The notes beneath the pieces were generated by a model, which saw only the letters and a program-made list of their open reading frames with translations, was not told the DNA's origin and searched no databases. Position numbers and translations under genes: made by a program. A stretch of 64,000 nucleotides of DNA from BOG-908 sp963751795. Lineage in GTDB: Bacteria; Pseudomonadota; Alphaproteobacteria; Acetobacterales; Acetobacteraceae. Numbering within the stretch: the first letter of the stretch is position 1; each line of letters begins with the position of its first letter. Positions 15,766-24,027 of the stretch are shown here, piece after piece. Location of the stretch: the NCBI GenBank assembly GCA_963751795.1, contig CAVVVI010000002.1, positions 496,001 to 560,000 of the forward strand. The letters run 5' to 3'.

Positions 15766-16373
15766 TGGATGCCGAAAGGCTGCGGGATCGTGTGGCCAAG
15801 GGCATGGGTGTAGCCGCTCGCAAGACGGGGCGGTTGTTCAAGGTGTTTCGCCCGACGGCAGTCGGTGATCCGCTGGACGTGCATCACCGCATTCTGGACC
15901 TGAACGCGACGTTCGTGGCGGCGGGTTCAAGTGGCGATCCGGCGATTTGGCATGGTGTGTTCGACAGCAGCTACACCGTACCGGGCGACATTCTGGTTGG
16001 CGGGCAGATGACGTTTTTCATCGGCAGCCAGTTGCCGGGAGCCCCGGTGCAATGCGTGCTGACGAACCGGCGGGTGAGCGTGGTGCGGCCGATGGCCGCA
16101 CAGCAGACCGGTTATAGCGGGATCTTTGCCACCTCGGCCGAGGCGCTGCTCGCTGGCTGGCCTGCGCGCTTCAAGGCGGTGGGTGATGCGGGCGATACGG
16201 GAAAGGCTGGCCATAGTCGGCTTGGCGGCTGGATGGTCTCGTTGCCGGCGTTGCCGGTGGCGCCGCAAGTTGATGACTTGATCACGGACGATCTCGGCGG
16301 GGCCTATCTCGTGGGCAGTGCGGAGCAGAACGTGCTCGGCTGGCGCTTGCTGGTTCGACAGACTGGCGCGTGA
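15765..16373 (+). CDS. phage head-tail joining protein
   Basis: A 202-residue protein whose ATG overlaps the preceding stop (TGATG). The N-terminal basic helix (ERLRDRVAKGMGVAARKTGR) precedes a beta-rich body (DILVGGQMTFFIGSQLPGAP, SLPALPVAPQVDDLITDD, AYLVGSAEQNVLGWRLLVRQ). This pattern of head-tail joining proteins binding the portal side matches its place between connector and tail terminator-like gene. The specific role is inferred from gene order. Confidence 0.5.
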   Translation: MDAERLRDRVAKGMGVAARKTGRLFKVFRPTAVGDPLDVHHRILDLNATFVAAGSSGDPAIWHGVFDSSYTVPGDILVGGQMTFFIGSQLPGAPVQCVLTNRRVSVVRPMAAQQTGYSGIFATSAEALLAGWPARFKAVGDAGDTGKAGHSRLGGWMVSLPALPVAPQVDDLITDDLGGAYLVGSAEQNVLGWRLLVRQTGA

Positions 16374-16413
16374 GGCGCTGCGCGGGCGTAGCACACCGTG
16401 GAGGGTTTGACGT

Positions 16414-17223
16414 TTGGCCGATCTATCCGACGTCGAGGCGGCGCTCGTGAGCGCCGTCATGGCCGCGCTGTATTCCGCCGACGTGGGAGCGTTGAGCGTG
16501 ACCGGGCAGCCGGTGCGGGTTTATCGAGGGTGGCCGGTTACGGGCGGGCTCGATCGGGACCTGGCGGCGGGGATAGTCAACGTCAGTGTTTTCGCGGTGC
16601 CCGGCGCTACCCGCAACACGACCCGGTGGGGACCAGTGACGCACACGGTTCCGGGACAAGCGACCATGCGTGCCACGGTGTCGGGCAATGCCGTGCGTTT
16701 CGACGGGGTGGGTGGCGTCGGCCAGGTCGTTGGGCTCCTCGTCGACGGGCAGCCTTTTATGCGGCGGGGGCAGGCCAACGACACGCCCGCATTGATTGCC
16801 GCGATGATGGCCGAGAGCGTGCGTTCGCAGCGGGCCTGCTGGCTTTCGGGCGTGACCATCAGCGTGCCTGGTGCACGATCCATCGTAGCGCGGACGGTGG
16901 CGGATGGGGGCGTGCTGACCGAGTGGGCCCGCCAGGAGCAGGGTTTTCGCGTGAGCGCGTGGTGCCCGGATCCGGCGACACGCGATTTGGTGTGCAGCCG
17001 GATTGGCCAGGCGATGGCGACAAACGCTTTCCTGACCCTTGCGGATGGGACGGCCGGACGGATCCGGTATCGCTCTACGACCAGCGTGGACGACGCGCAG
17101 AGCGCGCAGCTGTATCGGCGCGACCTGCTCTATGACGTCGAGTATGCGACGAGTGTGCAGACGGTGGCACCGAGCATGCTGTTCGGCGACGTGCATTTGT
17201 CGGACGCCGATCATTACGGATGA
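16414..17223 (+). CDS. phage tail-completion-like protein
   Basis: A 269-residue protein starting at TTG 16414, with GGAGGG nine bases upstream; no ATG fits. The opening DLSDVEAALVSAVMAALYSA and the following GQPVRVYRGWPVTGGLDRDL recall proteins that cap the tail tube and bind the sheath end. The rest alternates beta strands with Ala/Thr-rich loops. It precedes a tiny ORF and the sheath gene. The call is by gene order and N-terminal pattern. Confidence 0.5.
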   Translation: MADLSDVEAALVSAVMAALYSADVGALSVTGQPVRVYRGWPVTGGLDRDLAAGIVNVSVFAVPGATRNTTRWGPVTHTVPGQATMRATVSGNAVRFDGVGGVGQVVGLLVDGQPFMRRGQANDTPALIAAMMAESVRSQRACWLSGVTISVPGARSIVARTVADGGVLTEWARQEQGFRVSAWCPDPATRDLVCSRIGQAMATNAFLTLADGTAGRIRYRSTTSVDDAQSAQLYRRDLLYDVEYATSVQTVAPSMLFGDVHLSDADHYG

Positions 17224-17234
17224 GGGAGGTGTGC

Positions 17235-17399
17235 ATGACGCGTGTGCTGCTGGTTGTGCGGCCCTTCGGGCCCTATGCGCTGGGTGACCTGATCGTGGCC
17301 AAGCGCGATATGCGCGAGATCATGGCCGGTGCGCATGTGGGTGATGTGGTTCAGGTTGCGGTCCCTCTGGCCGCGAACGACAAGCGGGAGGAGACCTGA
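17235..17399 (+). CDS. 54-residue phage tail-region protein
   Basis: A short frame with an excellent ribosome site (GGGAGGTGTGC before ATG 17235) and clean spacing, ending four bases before the sheath start. The sequence opens MTRVLLVVRPFGPYALGDLI, continues with IVAKRDMREIMAGAHVGDVV and ends in charged NDKREET. It reads as one small alpha/beta domain with no signal peptide. Similarly placed short ORFs before the sheath gene occur in other Mu-like tails, where they lack a settled function. Coding status is well supported by the ribosome site and the tight fit. Confidence 0.7.
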   Translation: MTRVLLVVRPFGPYALGDLIVAKRDMREIMAGAHVGDVVQVAVPLAANDKREET

Positions 17400-17402
17400 A
17401 GC

Positions 17403-18974
17403 ATGAACATTTTTCAGCAGGGGTCGTTGAATACCACGTCGCTGGTGGTTCCGGATCTGTATGTCCAGGTAGTGGCGCCGCAGAACCTGGTGCTGAACGG
17501 TGTGCCGACGAACGTTCTCGGCGTGGTGGGATCGGCGGCATGGGGTCCAGTGAACCAGCCTGTGGCCGTCAGCACGATGGCGGATTATTCTGCGGCATTC
17601 GGGCCTGTGATGGCACGCAAATACGACATGGGCACGTCGGTGGCCACAGCCGTGCAGCAGGGCGCCTCGGATTTCCGGTGCGTGCGCGTCAGCGACGGGA
17701 CGGATAGCGCCGCCAGCTTCGCGGTGGCCGCGGCGGGTGGAAGTTACGCCGTGCTGGTGAGCGCGCGCTATTCGGGATCTCTCGGCAACACGGTGAGCGT
17801 CACCCTGGCGGCGGGCGCAGTGCCCGGGCAGTGGCAGTTGACGGTGGCGATGCCGGGGCAGGTTCCCGAGATCTACCGCAACCTGTCGGGGGCGAATCCT
17901 GCCGCCTTCTGGCAGACACTGGTGAGCGCGGTGAACACCGGCAACGGACCGTTGCGCGGACCATCGCAGATCCTGGTGGCCTCGCTGGGTACGGCTGTAG
18001 CGAGTGCGCCGGTGGCGTTCGGGCCGCAGGTGCTGGCCGGAGGGAGCGACGGCGCGGCCGGTGTGACTGCGGCGATGGTGGTGGGGCAGGACAGCGTGCC
18101 GCGCACCGGCATGTATGCCCTCCGTTCGCAGGGCTGTGCCATTGGCGTTCTGGCTGACGTGGATGATGCGACGCAGTGGACGACGCAGGCGGCCTTCGGC
18201 CTGTCGGAAGGCGTGTATATGATCCTGACCGGGCCGCTGGGGCAGAGCATCGGCCCGGCGGTAACGTTGAAGCAGCAGGCGGGCCTGGATGCTTTCGCGG
18301 CCAAGCTGATGTTTGGTGATTGGGTTTTCTGGAATGATCAGACGAATGGCGTCACGCGCCTGGTCTCGCCGCAAGGCTTCGTGGCCGGTCGCCTGGCCAA
18401 TCTTTCGCCCGAGCAGTCCAGCTTGAACAAGCCGCTGTACAGCGTGATCGGGACGCAGCGGACGGGTGTGCCCGGCAGCCGGCAGAGTGCGACCTACAGC
18501 GATGCCGAGCTGGCAGTTCTGTTTGCGAACGGCATCGACGTGATCGCAAATCCGCAGCCGGGCGGCGCCTATTGGGGCGTTCGGTGTGGGCACAACACAT
18601 CCTCCAACCCGGCCACCAGCGGCGACAATTACACGCGCCTGACCAACTACGTGGCGGCGACGCTGGCGGCGGGCATGGGGCAGTTCGTGGGGCAGGTGAT
18701 CGATGCCGGGCTGTTCCGGCAGGTGCGATCGACGCAGCTGAGTTTTCTGCAGGCGCTGTTTGCGCAGGGAATTTTGGGCAGCGTGGACGGGTCGGCGCCG
18801 TTTACGGTGATCTGCGACGCCAGCAACAATCCGCCGAGCCGCATCGCCCTTGGTTTCGTGCAGAGCGATGCGCAGGTGCAGTTCCAGAGCATCAACGAGA
18901 AGTTCGTCGTCAATGTCGAGGGCGGGCAGACGGTGGCTATTCAGCGGCAGGTTCTGCCGGGCGGCATCGCCTGA
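17403..18974 (+). CDS. contractile tail sheath protein
   Basis: Forms the contractile outer sheath. The 523-residue protein opens MNIFQQGSLNTTSLVVPDLY, the start seen in Mu-type sheath subunits (gpL), and contains PTNVLGVVGSAAWGPVNQPV. The C-terminal part contributes the core handshake strands (FVVNVEGGQTVAIQRQVLPG). Its presence shows the element encodes a myovirus-type tail. It starts three bases after the small ORF's stop and is followed by the tube gene. Confidence 0.9.
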   Translation: MNIFQQGSLNTTSLVVPDLYVQVVAPQNLVLNGVPTNVLGVVGSAAWGPVNQPVAVSTMADYSAAFGPVMARKYDMGTSVATAVQQGASDFRCVRVSDGTDSAASFAVAAAGGSYAVLVSARYSGSLGNTVSVTLAAGAVPGQWQLTVAMPGQVPEIYRNLSGANPAAFWQTLVSAVNTGNGPLRGPSQILVASLGTAVASAPVAFGPQVLAGGSDGAAGVTAAMVVGQDSVPRTGMYALRSQGCAIGVLADVDDATQWTTQAAFGLSEGVYMILTGPLGQSIGPAVTLKQQAGLDAFAAKLMFGDWVFWNDQTNGVTRLVSPQGFVAGRLANLSPEQSSLNKPLYSVIGTQRTGVPGSRQSATYSDAELAVLFANGIDVIANPQPGGAYWGVRCGHNTSSNPATSGDNYTRLTNYVAATLAAGMGQFVGQVIDAGLFRQVRSTQLSFLQALFAQGILGSVDGSAPFTVICDASNNPPSRIALGFVQSDAQVQFQSINEKFVVNVEGGQTVAIQRQVLPGGIA

Positions 18975-19034
18975 CAGCGCCGAGGCGCGGGCACGCGTCG
19001 TTCTTGGATTTCGCCGTAGCCTGGGGAGCAGAGC

Positions 19035-19463
19035 ATGCCGATTAACGCGTTTTCGATTGGACGAGATTGCCAGCTGGTGCTGATGGGGCCCCAGGGACGT
19101 GTGGACCTGACCTACGTGACCGGGTTCGAGAGCCGGCAGATGACGCAGTCTGTCCGGCTTGACCGGCTGGATGGCGTGCCGATGGGTGCCGAGTTGCCGA
19201 AAGGCTGGGAGGGCAGCTTCGAGATCGAGCGCGGGACCAGCGCGGTGGATGATTTTATCGCGGCTTCCGAGCAGGCGTTTCTGAGCCAGGGATCGTTGCC
19301 GGCGGGCGCGATCTACCAATACGTGACTGAAGTGGATGGTTCGACGTCCACCTACCAATACAGTGCGGTGGTGTTCAAGCTGGTGAATGCCGGAACCTGG
19401 AAAGGTGACTCGACTGTCAAGCAGAAGCTGGAGTTCTTTGCGACGCAGCGGCAGCGTATGTGA
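19035..19463 (+). CDS. tail tube protein
   Basis: The inner tube subunit (142 residues), polymerised inside the sheath. ATG 19035 follows GGGGAGCAGAGC. The sequence is beta-rich with a loop-helix-strand plan typical of P2 FII/Mu gpM-like tubes; GWEGSFEIERGTSAVDDFIA and WKGDSTVKQKLEFFA are characteristic. Its stop overlaps the start of the tail chaperone gene. Confidence 0.8.
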   Translation: MPINAFSIGRDCQLVLMGPQGRVDLTYVTGFESRQMTQSVRLDRLDGVPMGAELPKGWEGSFEIERGTSAVDDFIAASEQAFLSQGSLPAGAIYQYVTEVDGSTSTYQYSAVVFKLVNAGTWKGDSTVKQKLEFFATQRQRM

Positions 19464-19807
19464 TGGTGACGCCGAGTGGGCAGATCATTGCTGCGGCGGC
19501 GAGCACGTTCATCGTGCACGATGCGGATGGACATGAGCTCGTTTTGAAGAAGCTGACGGCACTGGACAGGTTGCGGCTGTTCAAGGCGATCGGGCCGGTG
19601 CTGTCGCAGAACAATGCCTATCTTGGGATGGCGATGTTGGCGGCCTGCGTTGTGGCCATTGACACGGTGCCCGTGCCGCCGCCGGTGACCGAGGGGCAGG
19701 TTGAGGCGCTGGTTGGGCGGCTGGGTGATAGTGGGATTGCCGCGGTTGCCGCGGCGCTGAGCACTTCGACCGAACCGGTGTTGAGGAGTGCCGAGCAGGG
19801 AAACTGA
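19463..19807 (+). CDS. tail assembly chaperone (short, frame 0 product)
   Basis: A 114-residue protein whose ATG overlaps the tube stop. It contains a Leu/Ala-rich helix region after a small beta sheet (STFIVHDADGHELVLKKLTA), as in P2 E/Mu gp41-type chaperones that coat the tape measure during assembly. The last codons are GGA AAC TGA. The heptamer GGGAAAC (19798-19804) fits the X XXY YYZ rule in the zero frame, so a fraction of ribosomes should shift -1 and add the extension annotated next. Confidence 0.8.
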   Translation: MVTPSGQIIAAAASTFIVHDADGHELVLKKLTALDRLRLFKAIGPVLSQNNAYLGMAMLAACVVAIDTVPVPPPVTEGQVEALVGRLGDSGIAAVAAALSTSTEPVLRSAEQGN

Positions 19808-19974
19808 GTGGGCACCCCGATCTTGTCGATTGCCTGTACCTGGTTCGGAACGGGGTGCCGTTTGACGTAGCGTTCAGCTTGCCTGTTGACGAGCGGCTGG
19901 CGTGGGTCGTGGCGCTGGGCCGTCTGGATGGCCTCGATTACGACTGGGAGGCGCAGCGGTGGAAGAAGGGCTGA
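19804..19974 (+). CDS. frameshifted extension of the tail assembly chaperone
   Basis: In the -1 frame, translation continues from the slippery GGGAAAC as KLSGHPDLVDCLYLVRNGVP and runs to a stop at 19972-19974, ending DYDWEAQRWKKG. The extension (56-57 residues) has no start codon of its own but reads as a coherent acidic/aromatic domain, including the DxWEAQRW ending common in GT-type proteins. The fusion would be about 170 residues (19463-19804 joined to 19804-19974). The next gene overlaps its end by 16 bases. Programmed -1 shifting here is general in long-tailed phages; the site itself is seen directly. Confidence 0.75.
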   Translation: MSGHPDLVDCLYLVRNGVPFDVAFSLPVDERLAWVVALGRLDGLDYDWEAQRWKKG

Positions 19975-20234
19975 ATGACGCGCTGCTTGATGTGGGCGAG
20001 CTGCTGGCGGAGGCGTTGCACGCGGGGCTTTCGGCAGGTGGTCTTACGACGGATCTGATGGTGCGCGGGGGCGAGGGGCGGGTGAGCGTCGTGAGCCGGA
20101 GCGCCGACGTGTGGCGGGCGGAGACGGGCAGCGCGGGGCTGGCGCCCAGCGCTCCGCTGGCCGGTGTGGTCCGTTCGCGTGCAGGCGACGTGGTGGCGCG
20201 GTTGCGGGACCGGTTGGCGGAGGTGCTGCGGTGA
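19959..20234 (+). CDS. small phage tail-region protein
   Basis: A 91-residue protein starting at GTG 19959, with GGGAGGC upstream, overlapping the chaperone extension. The N-terminus is an amphipathic helix (EEGLNDALLDVGELLAEALH), followed by a short beta region and a basic, Ala/Leu-rich C-terminal helix (VVARLRDRLAEVLR). The stop overlaps the next GTG (GTGA). It lies between chaperone and tape measure; the function is not recognised. Confidence 0.55.
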   Translation: MEEGLNDALLDVGELLAEALHAGLSAGGLTTDLMVRGGEGRVSVVSRSADVWRAETGSAGLAPSAPLAGVVRSRAGDVVARLRDRLAEVLR

Positions 20235-21298
20235 GCGAGGCGTTCGAGATTGGCGTGACTTTGGCGTTGAGCGATGGCGTCTCGCAGGGGATCGCACAGG
20301 CCCGGCGCGAAATGATGCTGTTGCAGGATGTGCTGAAATCCGGCGGCATTTCCATGGCGGCGTTAAGGGCTGCATCGGGCATGGCGGCGCCGGCTGGTAA
20401 GCCTGCCGTGCGGCGGGACGGCAAGCAGGATGTGCAGCCGGCCGTGCAGCCCGTTGTGGAGCCGGTAGCGGACAGACAGGCCGGGCGGGAGCGTATGGCG
20501 GTGGGCAGCCTTTCGCCTGTGGCCAGGGTGGCGACGGCCGCGGTGCCGGCCGAGGCGCGGGATGATGCTCGCCCTCCGCTGGTCCGGCAACCGGCTGTGA
20601 TGCCGCCGACGGCTGCGGCGCCGGCGGTGGTGGAGCGGCGGAGTGAGCACGAGCCCGCGGGGCGGCCGCGGGTGAGTGACCCGGCGCCGGCCGGTGAGGT
20701 CGCGGCGCCTTCGGCACCGGTGATCTACGCGGCTTTGCCGGTGCAAATCGGTAGGCCGGTCGCGGCACCGGCAATTGACGCGGGTGGCGCCGTGCCATCG
20801 CGCACTGCCGAGGCACCGCGGGCGGTGCCGGGCAGCGTGGCGGCATCGGCGAGCGCGCCGGCCGCGGCGGCTGGGCCTGGTTGGGGACCTGGCAGTGCGG
20901 CGCGCTTGCAGGCGGCGGCCTGGACGGCGCTGGCGGGCGGCGGTGCCCCCGTAGCGGGCCCGAGCCGGGAGGGGCGGCTACCAACGTTCACACAGGCTGC
21001 ACCGAGCCAGGCGGCGCCTGCGGAGACCGGCGCGGCGCCGGTGGCGGCTGGATCGCCGGTGGCCCCGGCGCCAGCAGGCGGGGCCGAGCGTTCAGCAGCG
21101 CCGGCGCCGCCAGCTGCGCCGATGACGCCGGCGGCTGCGGCTGGCCCGACGGAGGGTGACGTGTTCCTCGACGGGCAGCTCGTTGGGCGATGGATATCGC
21201 GGTTCCTTTCGCAGCAGGCGGGCCGCGCATCGGCGGGGCCAACCGGGTTCGACCCGCGCCGGGGAAGATTGCTGCCGGGTGCGACTGTGGGGGGATGA
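20231..21298 (+). CDS. tape-measure-like protein, short and Ala/Pro-rich
   Basis: GTG 20231 overlaps the preceding stop. The 355-residue product starts with a structured head (EAFEIGVTLALSDGVSQGIA, then a helix to about residue 50) and ends with a conserved-looking block (DGQLVGRWISRFLSQQ, then GPTGFDPRRGRLLPGA). Residues 60-310 between them are low-complexity Ala/Pro/Val with scattered charges and no long coiled coil or membrane segment. The position (between chaperone and U-type gene) is that of the tape measure, which in contractile phages is usually well over 500 residues and helical. Either this is a very short measure or it fills another role and the true measure is absent. Confidence 0.5.
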   Translation: MSEAFEIGVTLALSDGVSQGIAQARREMMLLQDVLKSGGISMAALRAASGMAAPAGKPAVRRDGKQDVQPAVQPVVEPVADRQAGRERMAVGSLSPVARVATAAVPAEARDDARPPLVRQPAVMPPTAAAPAVVERRSEHEPAGRPRVSDPAPAGEVAAPSAPVIYAALPVQIGRPVAAPAIDAGGAVPSRTAEAPRAVPGSVAASASAPAAAAGPGWGPGSAARLQAAAWTALAGGGAPVAGPSREGRLPTFTQAAPSQAAPAETGAAPVAAGSPVAPAPAGGAERSAAPAPPAAPMTPAAAAGPTEGDVFLDGQLVGRWISRFLSQQAGRASAGPTGFDPRRGRLLPGATVGG

Positions 21299-21957
21299 TG
21301 ACGCAGCTGACATTGGGTGCCGTGACGCTGGAAAGCTTCGAAGTGCCGTCGAGCATTCGCTTCGGGGGTGAGCAGCGCTGTGCGGTGCATCGTCTGCTGG
21401 GCGGCGGGCGTGTGATCGACGCGATGGGCCGCGACGATGCGGCGCTGACGTGGTCGGGCGTGATTTCGGGTGCCGAGGCGAGTGCGCGTGCCCGCTTGCT
21501 GGACGCCATGCGCGTGGCTGGCGGCGTGCTGGTCCTCTCCTGGGATGCATTCTGCTATGATGTGGTTGTCGGCAGGCTGGAGCTCGAGTTCTGCAGCCCG
21601 TGGTGGATCACCTACGCGATCAAATGCCTGGTTGTGAGCGATCTGGCGCAAGGGTCTGTGCCGTATGTGCCGGACGCACAGGACAGCATCGCTGCTGATC
21701 TTGCGGCCGCTTCGGCCGGGGTGGCGAGTGGAAGCCTGCTGATCCCGGCGCCGGGCGTGGCGACATCGCTGCCACCACTCAGTGCAGTGGGCGGGCTGCT
21801 CTCGTCCTTCGGCGCGCAGATTGCAACAGCGGAGGGAGGCCTCGATGCGGCGGATCTGCCCGACATTGTCAGCGCGGCAGGTCAACTCGCGGCCGTGACC
21901 GCCGCGCGCGGCTTTGTGGGCCGGGCTTTCGCCAATCTGGCGGAGGCAGTGGCGTGA
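21295..21957 (+). CDS. baseplate/tail protein, gpU- or DNA-circularisation-like
   Basis: A 220-residue protein; ATG 21295 overlaps the previous TGA and ATG 21298 is the alternative. The N-terminal half (TLGAVTLESFEVPSSIRFGG, GGGRVIDAMGRDDAALTWSG) has the Gx-x-IPF/GG...GRDDxPhxWxG pattern of gpU/N-type proteins. The C-terminal half is an Ala-rich helical region with SLPPLSAVGGLLSSFGAQI. It leads the baseplate block and is coupled to the gpX gene by a TGATG overlap. Confidence 0.65.
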   Translation: MMTQLTLGAVTLESFEVPSSIRFGGEQRCAVHRLLGGGRVIDAMGRDDAALTWSGVISGAEASARARLLDAMRVAGGVLVLSWDAFCYDVVVGRLELEFCSPWWITYAIKCLVVSDLAQGSVPYVPDAQDSIAADLAAASAGVASGSLLIPAPGVATSLPPLSAVGGLLSSFGAQIATAEGGLDAADLPDIVSAAGQLAAVTAARGFVGRAFANLAEAVA

Positions 21958-22142
21958 TGCAGAGCGTGACGGTTGCAGGTGGCACGCTGTTCGAGGTTGC
22001 TGCCCAATATCTTCTGGACGCCACGCAGTGGAGCCGCATTGCGGATCTCAACCAGATTAGCGATCCGTGGTTGGACGGTCTAACGACCTTGCGGCTTCCC
22101 CCATTGAGCGCTGCCCGCGGAGGTTGGAATGGCGGGCCGTGA
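21957..22142 (+). CDS. LysM-like tail protein X
   Basis: A 61-residue protein starting in a TGATG overlap. Sequence VAGGTLFEVAAQYLLDATQW followed by RIADLNQISDPWLDGLTTLR is a short LysM-type domain, as in P2 gpX/T4 gp53-like proteins that bind the hub and baseplate. The C-terminus overlaps the start of the D-type hub gene by 14 bases. The LysM fold is clear from the pattern; its ligand (baseplate partner or glycan) cannot be decided. Confidence 0.75.
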   Translation: MQSVTVAGGTLFEVAAQYLLDATQWSRIADLNQISDPWLDGLTTLRLPPLSAARGGWNGGP

Positions 22143-23139
22143 CGTACGCAGTCCGCAAGTTGTGGTGCTCGTCAACGGCGCCCCTGTCGGGGGCATCATC
22201 GATGTTGAGGTGTCCTCCAACAATCATCTGGCAGCCAACAGGTATCGTTTGTCGGCGTCGCTTGCTGCAACCGGTTACGATGTGTGGGCGGCAGCCAGTC
22301 TGACCGTTGAGGTGCAGATTGGTTTGGGAGGTGAGTTTCGGAGCCTGACCATCGGGGATGTGGACCGGCTCGATTTCGACATTGGGCGGAACGAGGTGCA
22401 TGTCGATGGGCGCGACCTGACGTCTCGACTGATTGAAGCGCGCACGCAGGAGAGCTTCGAAAACCAGACATCAAGCGCGGTTGCGACGCTGCTGGCGACG
22501 CGGCATGGGCTGATACCGTTCGTGAGCGTGACACCGCGCCTGATTGGCCGCGATTACCAGAACAGCTACTCGCGGCTGACGCTTGATCAGCACTCGCGGG
22601 CGACGACCGAGTGGGATCTGCTGGTAAGGCTGGCCGAAGAGGACGGCTTCGATGTGTGGGTGGAGGGGCAGGCGCTGTATTACGCGCCGGCCCAGCAGGC
22701 CGGCGACGTGCTTATGATGACGCCGAGCGATTGCCTGTCTCTCCGGCTTGAACGTCTTCCACCGTTGAGCAGTGGCCTGACCGTAACCGTCAAGAGTTGG
22801 GACGGGCGAGGGCAGCGACGCATCCTGGAGAGCGCGCAGAGTGCTGCTACCAGCGGAGCGTCACGGAAGTACTCCGTTGTGCAGCCTAACCTATCTTCGA
22901 CGGATGCGCGTGCGCTGGCGGCGCGGCTGCTGTCCCAGATGGCGCAGCACGAGCGCAGTGTGGCGATCGACATGCCGGGCGATCTGACGACGCGACCGCG
23001 CGGGATACTCGAGCTGGCCGAGACGAACACGGATTTCGACGGCGTTTGGCTGATTACCGGTGTCGAGCGCCGGATTTCGTCGGAGCGGGGGTTTGAACAG
23101 ACTTTGGAAGCAAGGTTGCCGCCATGGACGGTTTTTTAA
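22129..23139 (+). CDS. baseplate hub protein (gpD / Mu gp44-like)
   Basis: The 336-residue hub protein carries the trimeric beta-barrel that connects tube and spike. Strand-rich N-terminus (VVVLVNGAPVGGIIDVEVSS), the DGRDLTSRLIEA block and the region VKSWDGRGQRRILESAQ are typical of late-control D/gp44 hubs. GGAGG lies nine bases before the ATG. The gene overlaps the next (V-type spike) by 16 bases, consistent with coupled production of hub and spike. Confidence 0.85.
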   Translation: MAGRDVRSPQVVVLVNGAPVGGIIDVEVSSNNHLAANRYRLSASLAATGYDVWAAASLTVEVQIGLGGEFRSLTIGDVDRLDFDIGRNEVHVDGRDLTSRLIEARTQESFENQTSSAVATLLATRHGLIPFVSVTPRLIGRDYQNSYSRLTLDQHSRATTEWDLLVRLAEEDGFDVWVEGQALYYAPAQQAGDVLMMTPSDCLSLRLERLPPLSSGLTVTVKSWDGRGQRRILESAQSAATSGASRKYSVVQPNLSSTDARALAARLLSQMAQHERSVAIDMPGDLTTRPRGILELAETNTDFDGVWLITGVERRISSERGFEQTLEARLPPWTVF

Positions 23140-23648
23140 ACCACCTTAAATCCCAGGCTGCACAGATGGATCAGGGTTGGGCGCAGCCGCGCCTGGCTGT
23201 GGTGACCTCAGTGGATCCGGCGACGCTGACAGTTCGGGTGACGGTGCAGCCCGAAGGTGTGCTGTCCGGCTGGCTGCCGGTGGCCTCTGCATGGATCGGG
23301 GCTGGTTGGGGGCTCGCCTGCCCGCCTTCGCCCGGTGATCAGGTGATCGTCATCTGGCAGGAGGGCGATGCCGAGCAGGGCATCGTTCTGGGGCGGCTGT
23401 GGTCGAGCAGCACCGCGCCGCCGCAGGCGCCAGTTGGTGCGTTCTGGCTGGTTCATCAATCCGGCAGCTTTCTTAAGCTGCAGAATGATGGGTCGATCGA
23501 GAGTTCGGGTACCCGATGGTCGCATACCGGCGACCTGCACGTGAGCGGCGAGGTTGTCGATCGGCAAGGGGCGTTGAGTGCCTTGCGGGCCCATTACAAT
23601 GCCCACGTTCATCCACCTGCGGCGGCCGGACCTGTTCCAATGGACTGA
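23124..23648 (+). CDS. baseplate spike protein (gpV / Mu gp45-like)
   Basis: The 174-residue membrane-piercing spike. It has an N-terminal OB-fold (AVVTSVDPATLTVRVTVQPE, PPSPGDQVIVIWQEG), a beta-helical middle (FLKLQNDGSIESSG) and a C-terminal apex AHYNAHVHPP. The HxH pair (His in NAHVHP) is the iron-binding tip motif of gpV-type spikes. It overlaps the hub gene and precedes the W-type gene by 9 bases. Function is firm from motifs and order. Confidence 0.85.
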   Translation: MDGFLNHLKSQAAQMDQGWAQPRLAVVTSVDPATLTVRVTVQPEGVLSGWLPVASAWIGAGWGLACPPSPGDQVIVIWQEGDAEQGIVLGRLWSSSTAPPQAPVGAFWLVHQSGSFLKLQNDGSIESSGTRWSHTGDLHVSGEVVDRQGALSALRAHYNAHVHPPAAAGPVPMD

Positions 23649-23657
23649 GGAGATCGC

Positions 23658-24026
23658 ATGGCCGACGCAGCCCTTCTGTGGAACGAGGATATCGGGTCCG
23701 GTAATACGGGTGATATTGCTCTGGCGACTGGGACGATGCTGGGTCAGCAACGCGTTCTGCGTCGGCTGCTGACCAATCCAGGCGATTACGTGTGGCACCC
23801 AGATTATGGCGCTGGGCTGGCCCGCTTTATTGGAAAGCCTTGCGACGCCGCCTCCGTCCGATCGGCTATCAGAAGCCAGATATTCGAGGAGGCCTGTGTT
23901 GCGCGCCAGCCCGAGCCGGTGATCGACGTGCGGGCGGGCCCGGACGGATATGTGTATGTGCAGATCCGCTACATCGACGCGACGAATGGCGAAACTCAGC
24001 TTCTGTCGTTCAACCTAGGAGGCTGA
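23658..24026 (+). CDS. baseplate wedge protein W (gp25/lysozyme-like fold)
   Basis: A 122-residue protein related to T4 gp25/P2 gpW/Mu gp46, which joins the sheath to the wedge. It contains LLTNPGDYVWHPDYGAGL, where the family has the TxxGExxxxPxFGxxL pattern, and VRAGPDGYVYVQIRYIDATN near the end. GGAG upstream of ATG 23658 and one base between its stop and the J gene support a coupled W-J-I block. Confidence 0.85.
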   Translation: MADAALLWNEDIGSGNTGDIALATGTMLGQQRVLRRLLTNPGDYVWHPDYGAGLARFIGKPCDAASVRSAIRSQIFEEACVARQPEPVIDVRAGPDGYVYVQIRYIDATNGETQLLSFNLGG

Positions 24027-24027
24027 C

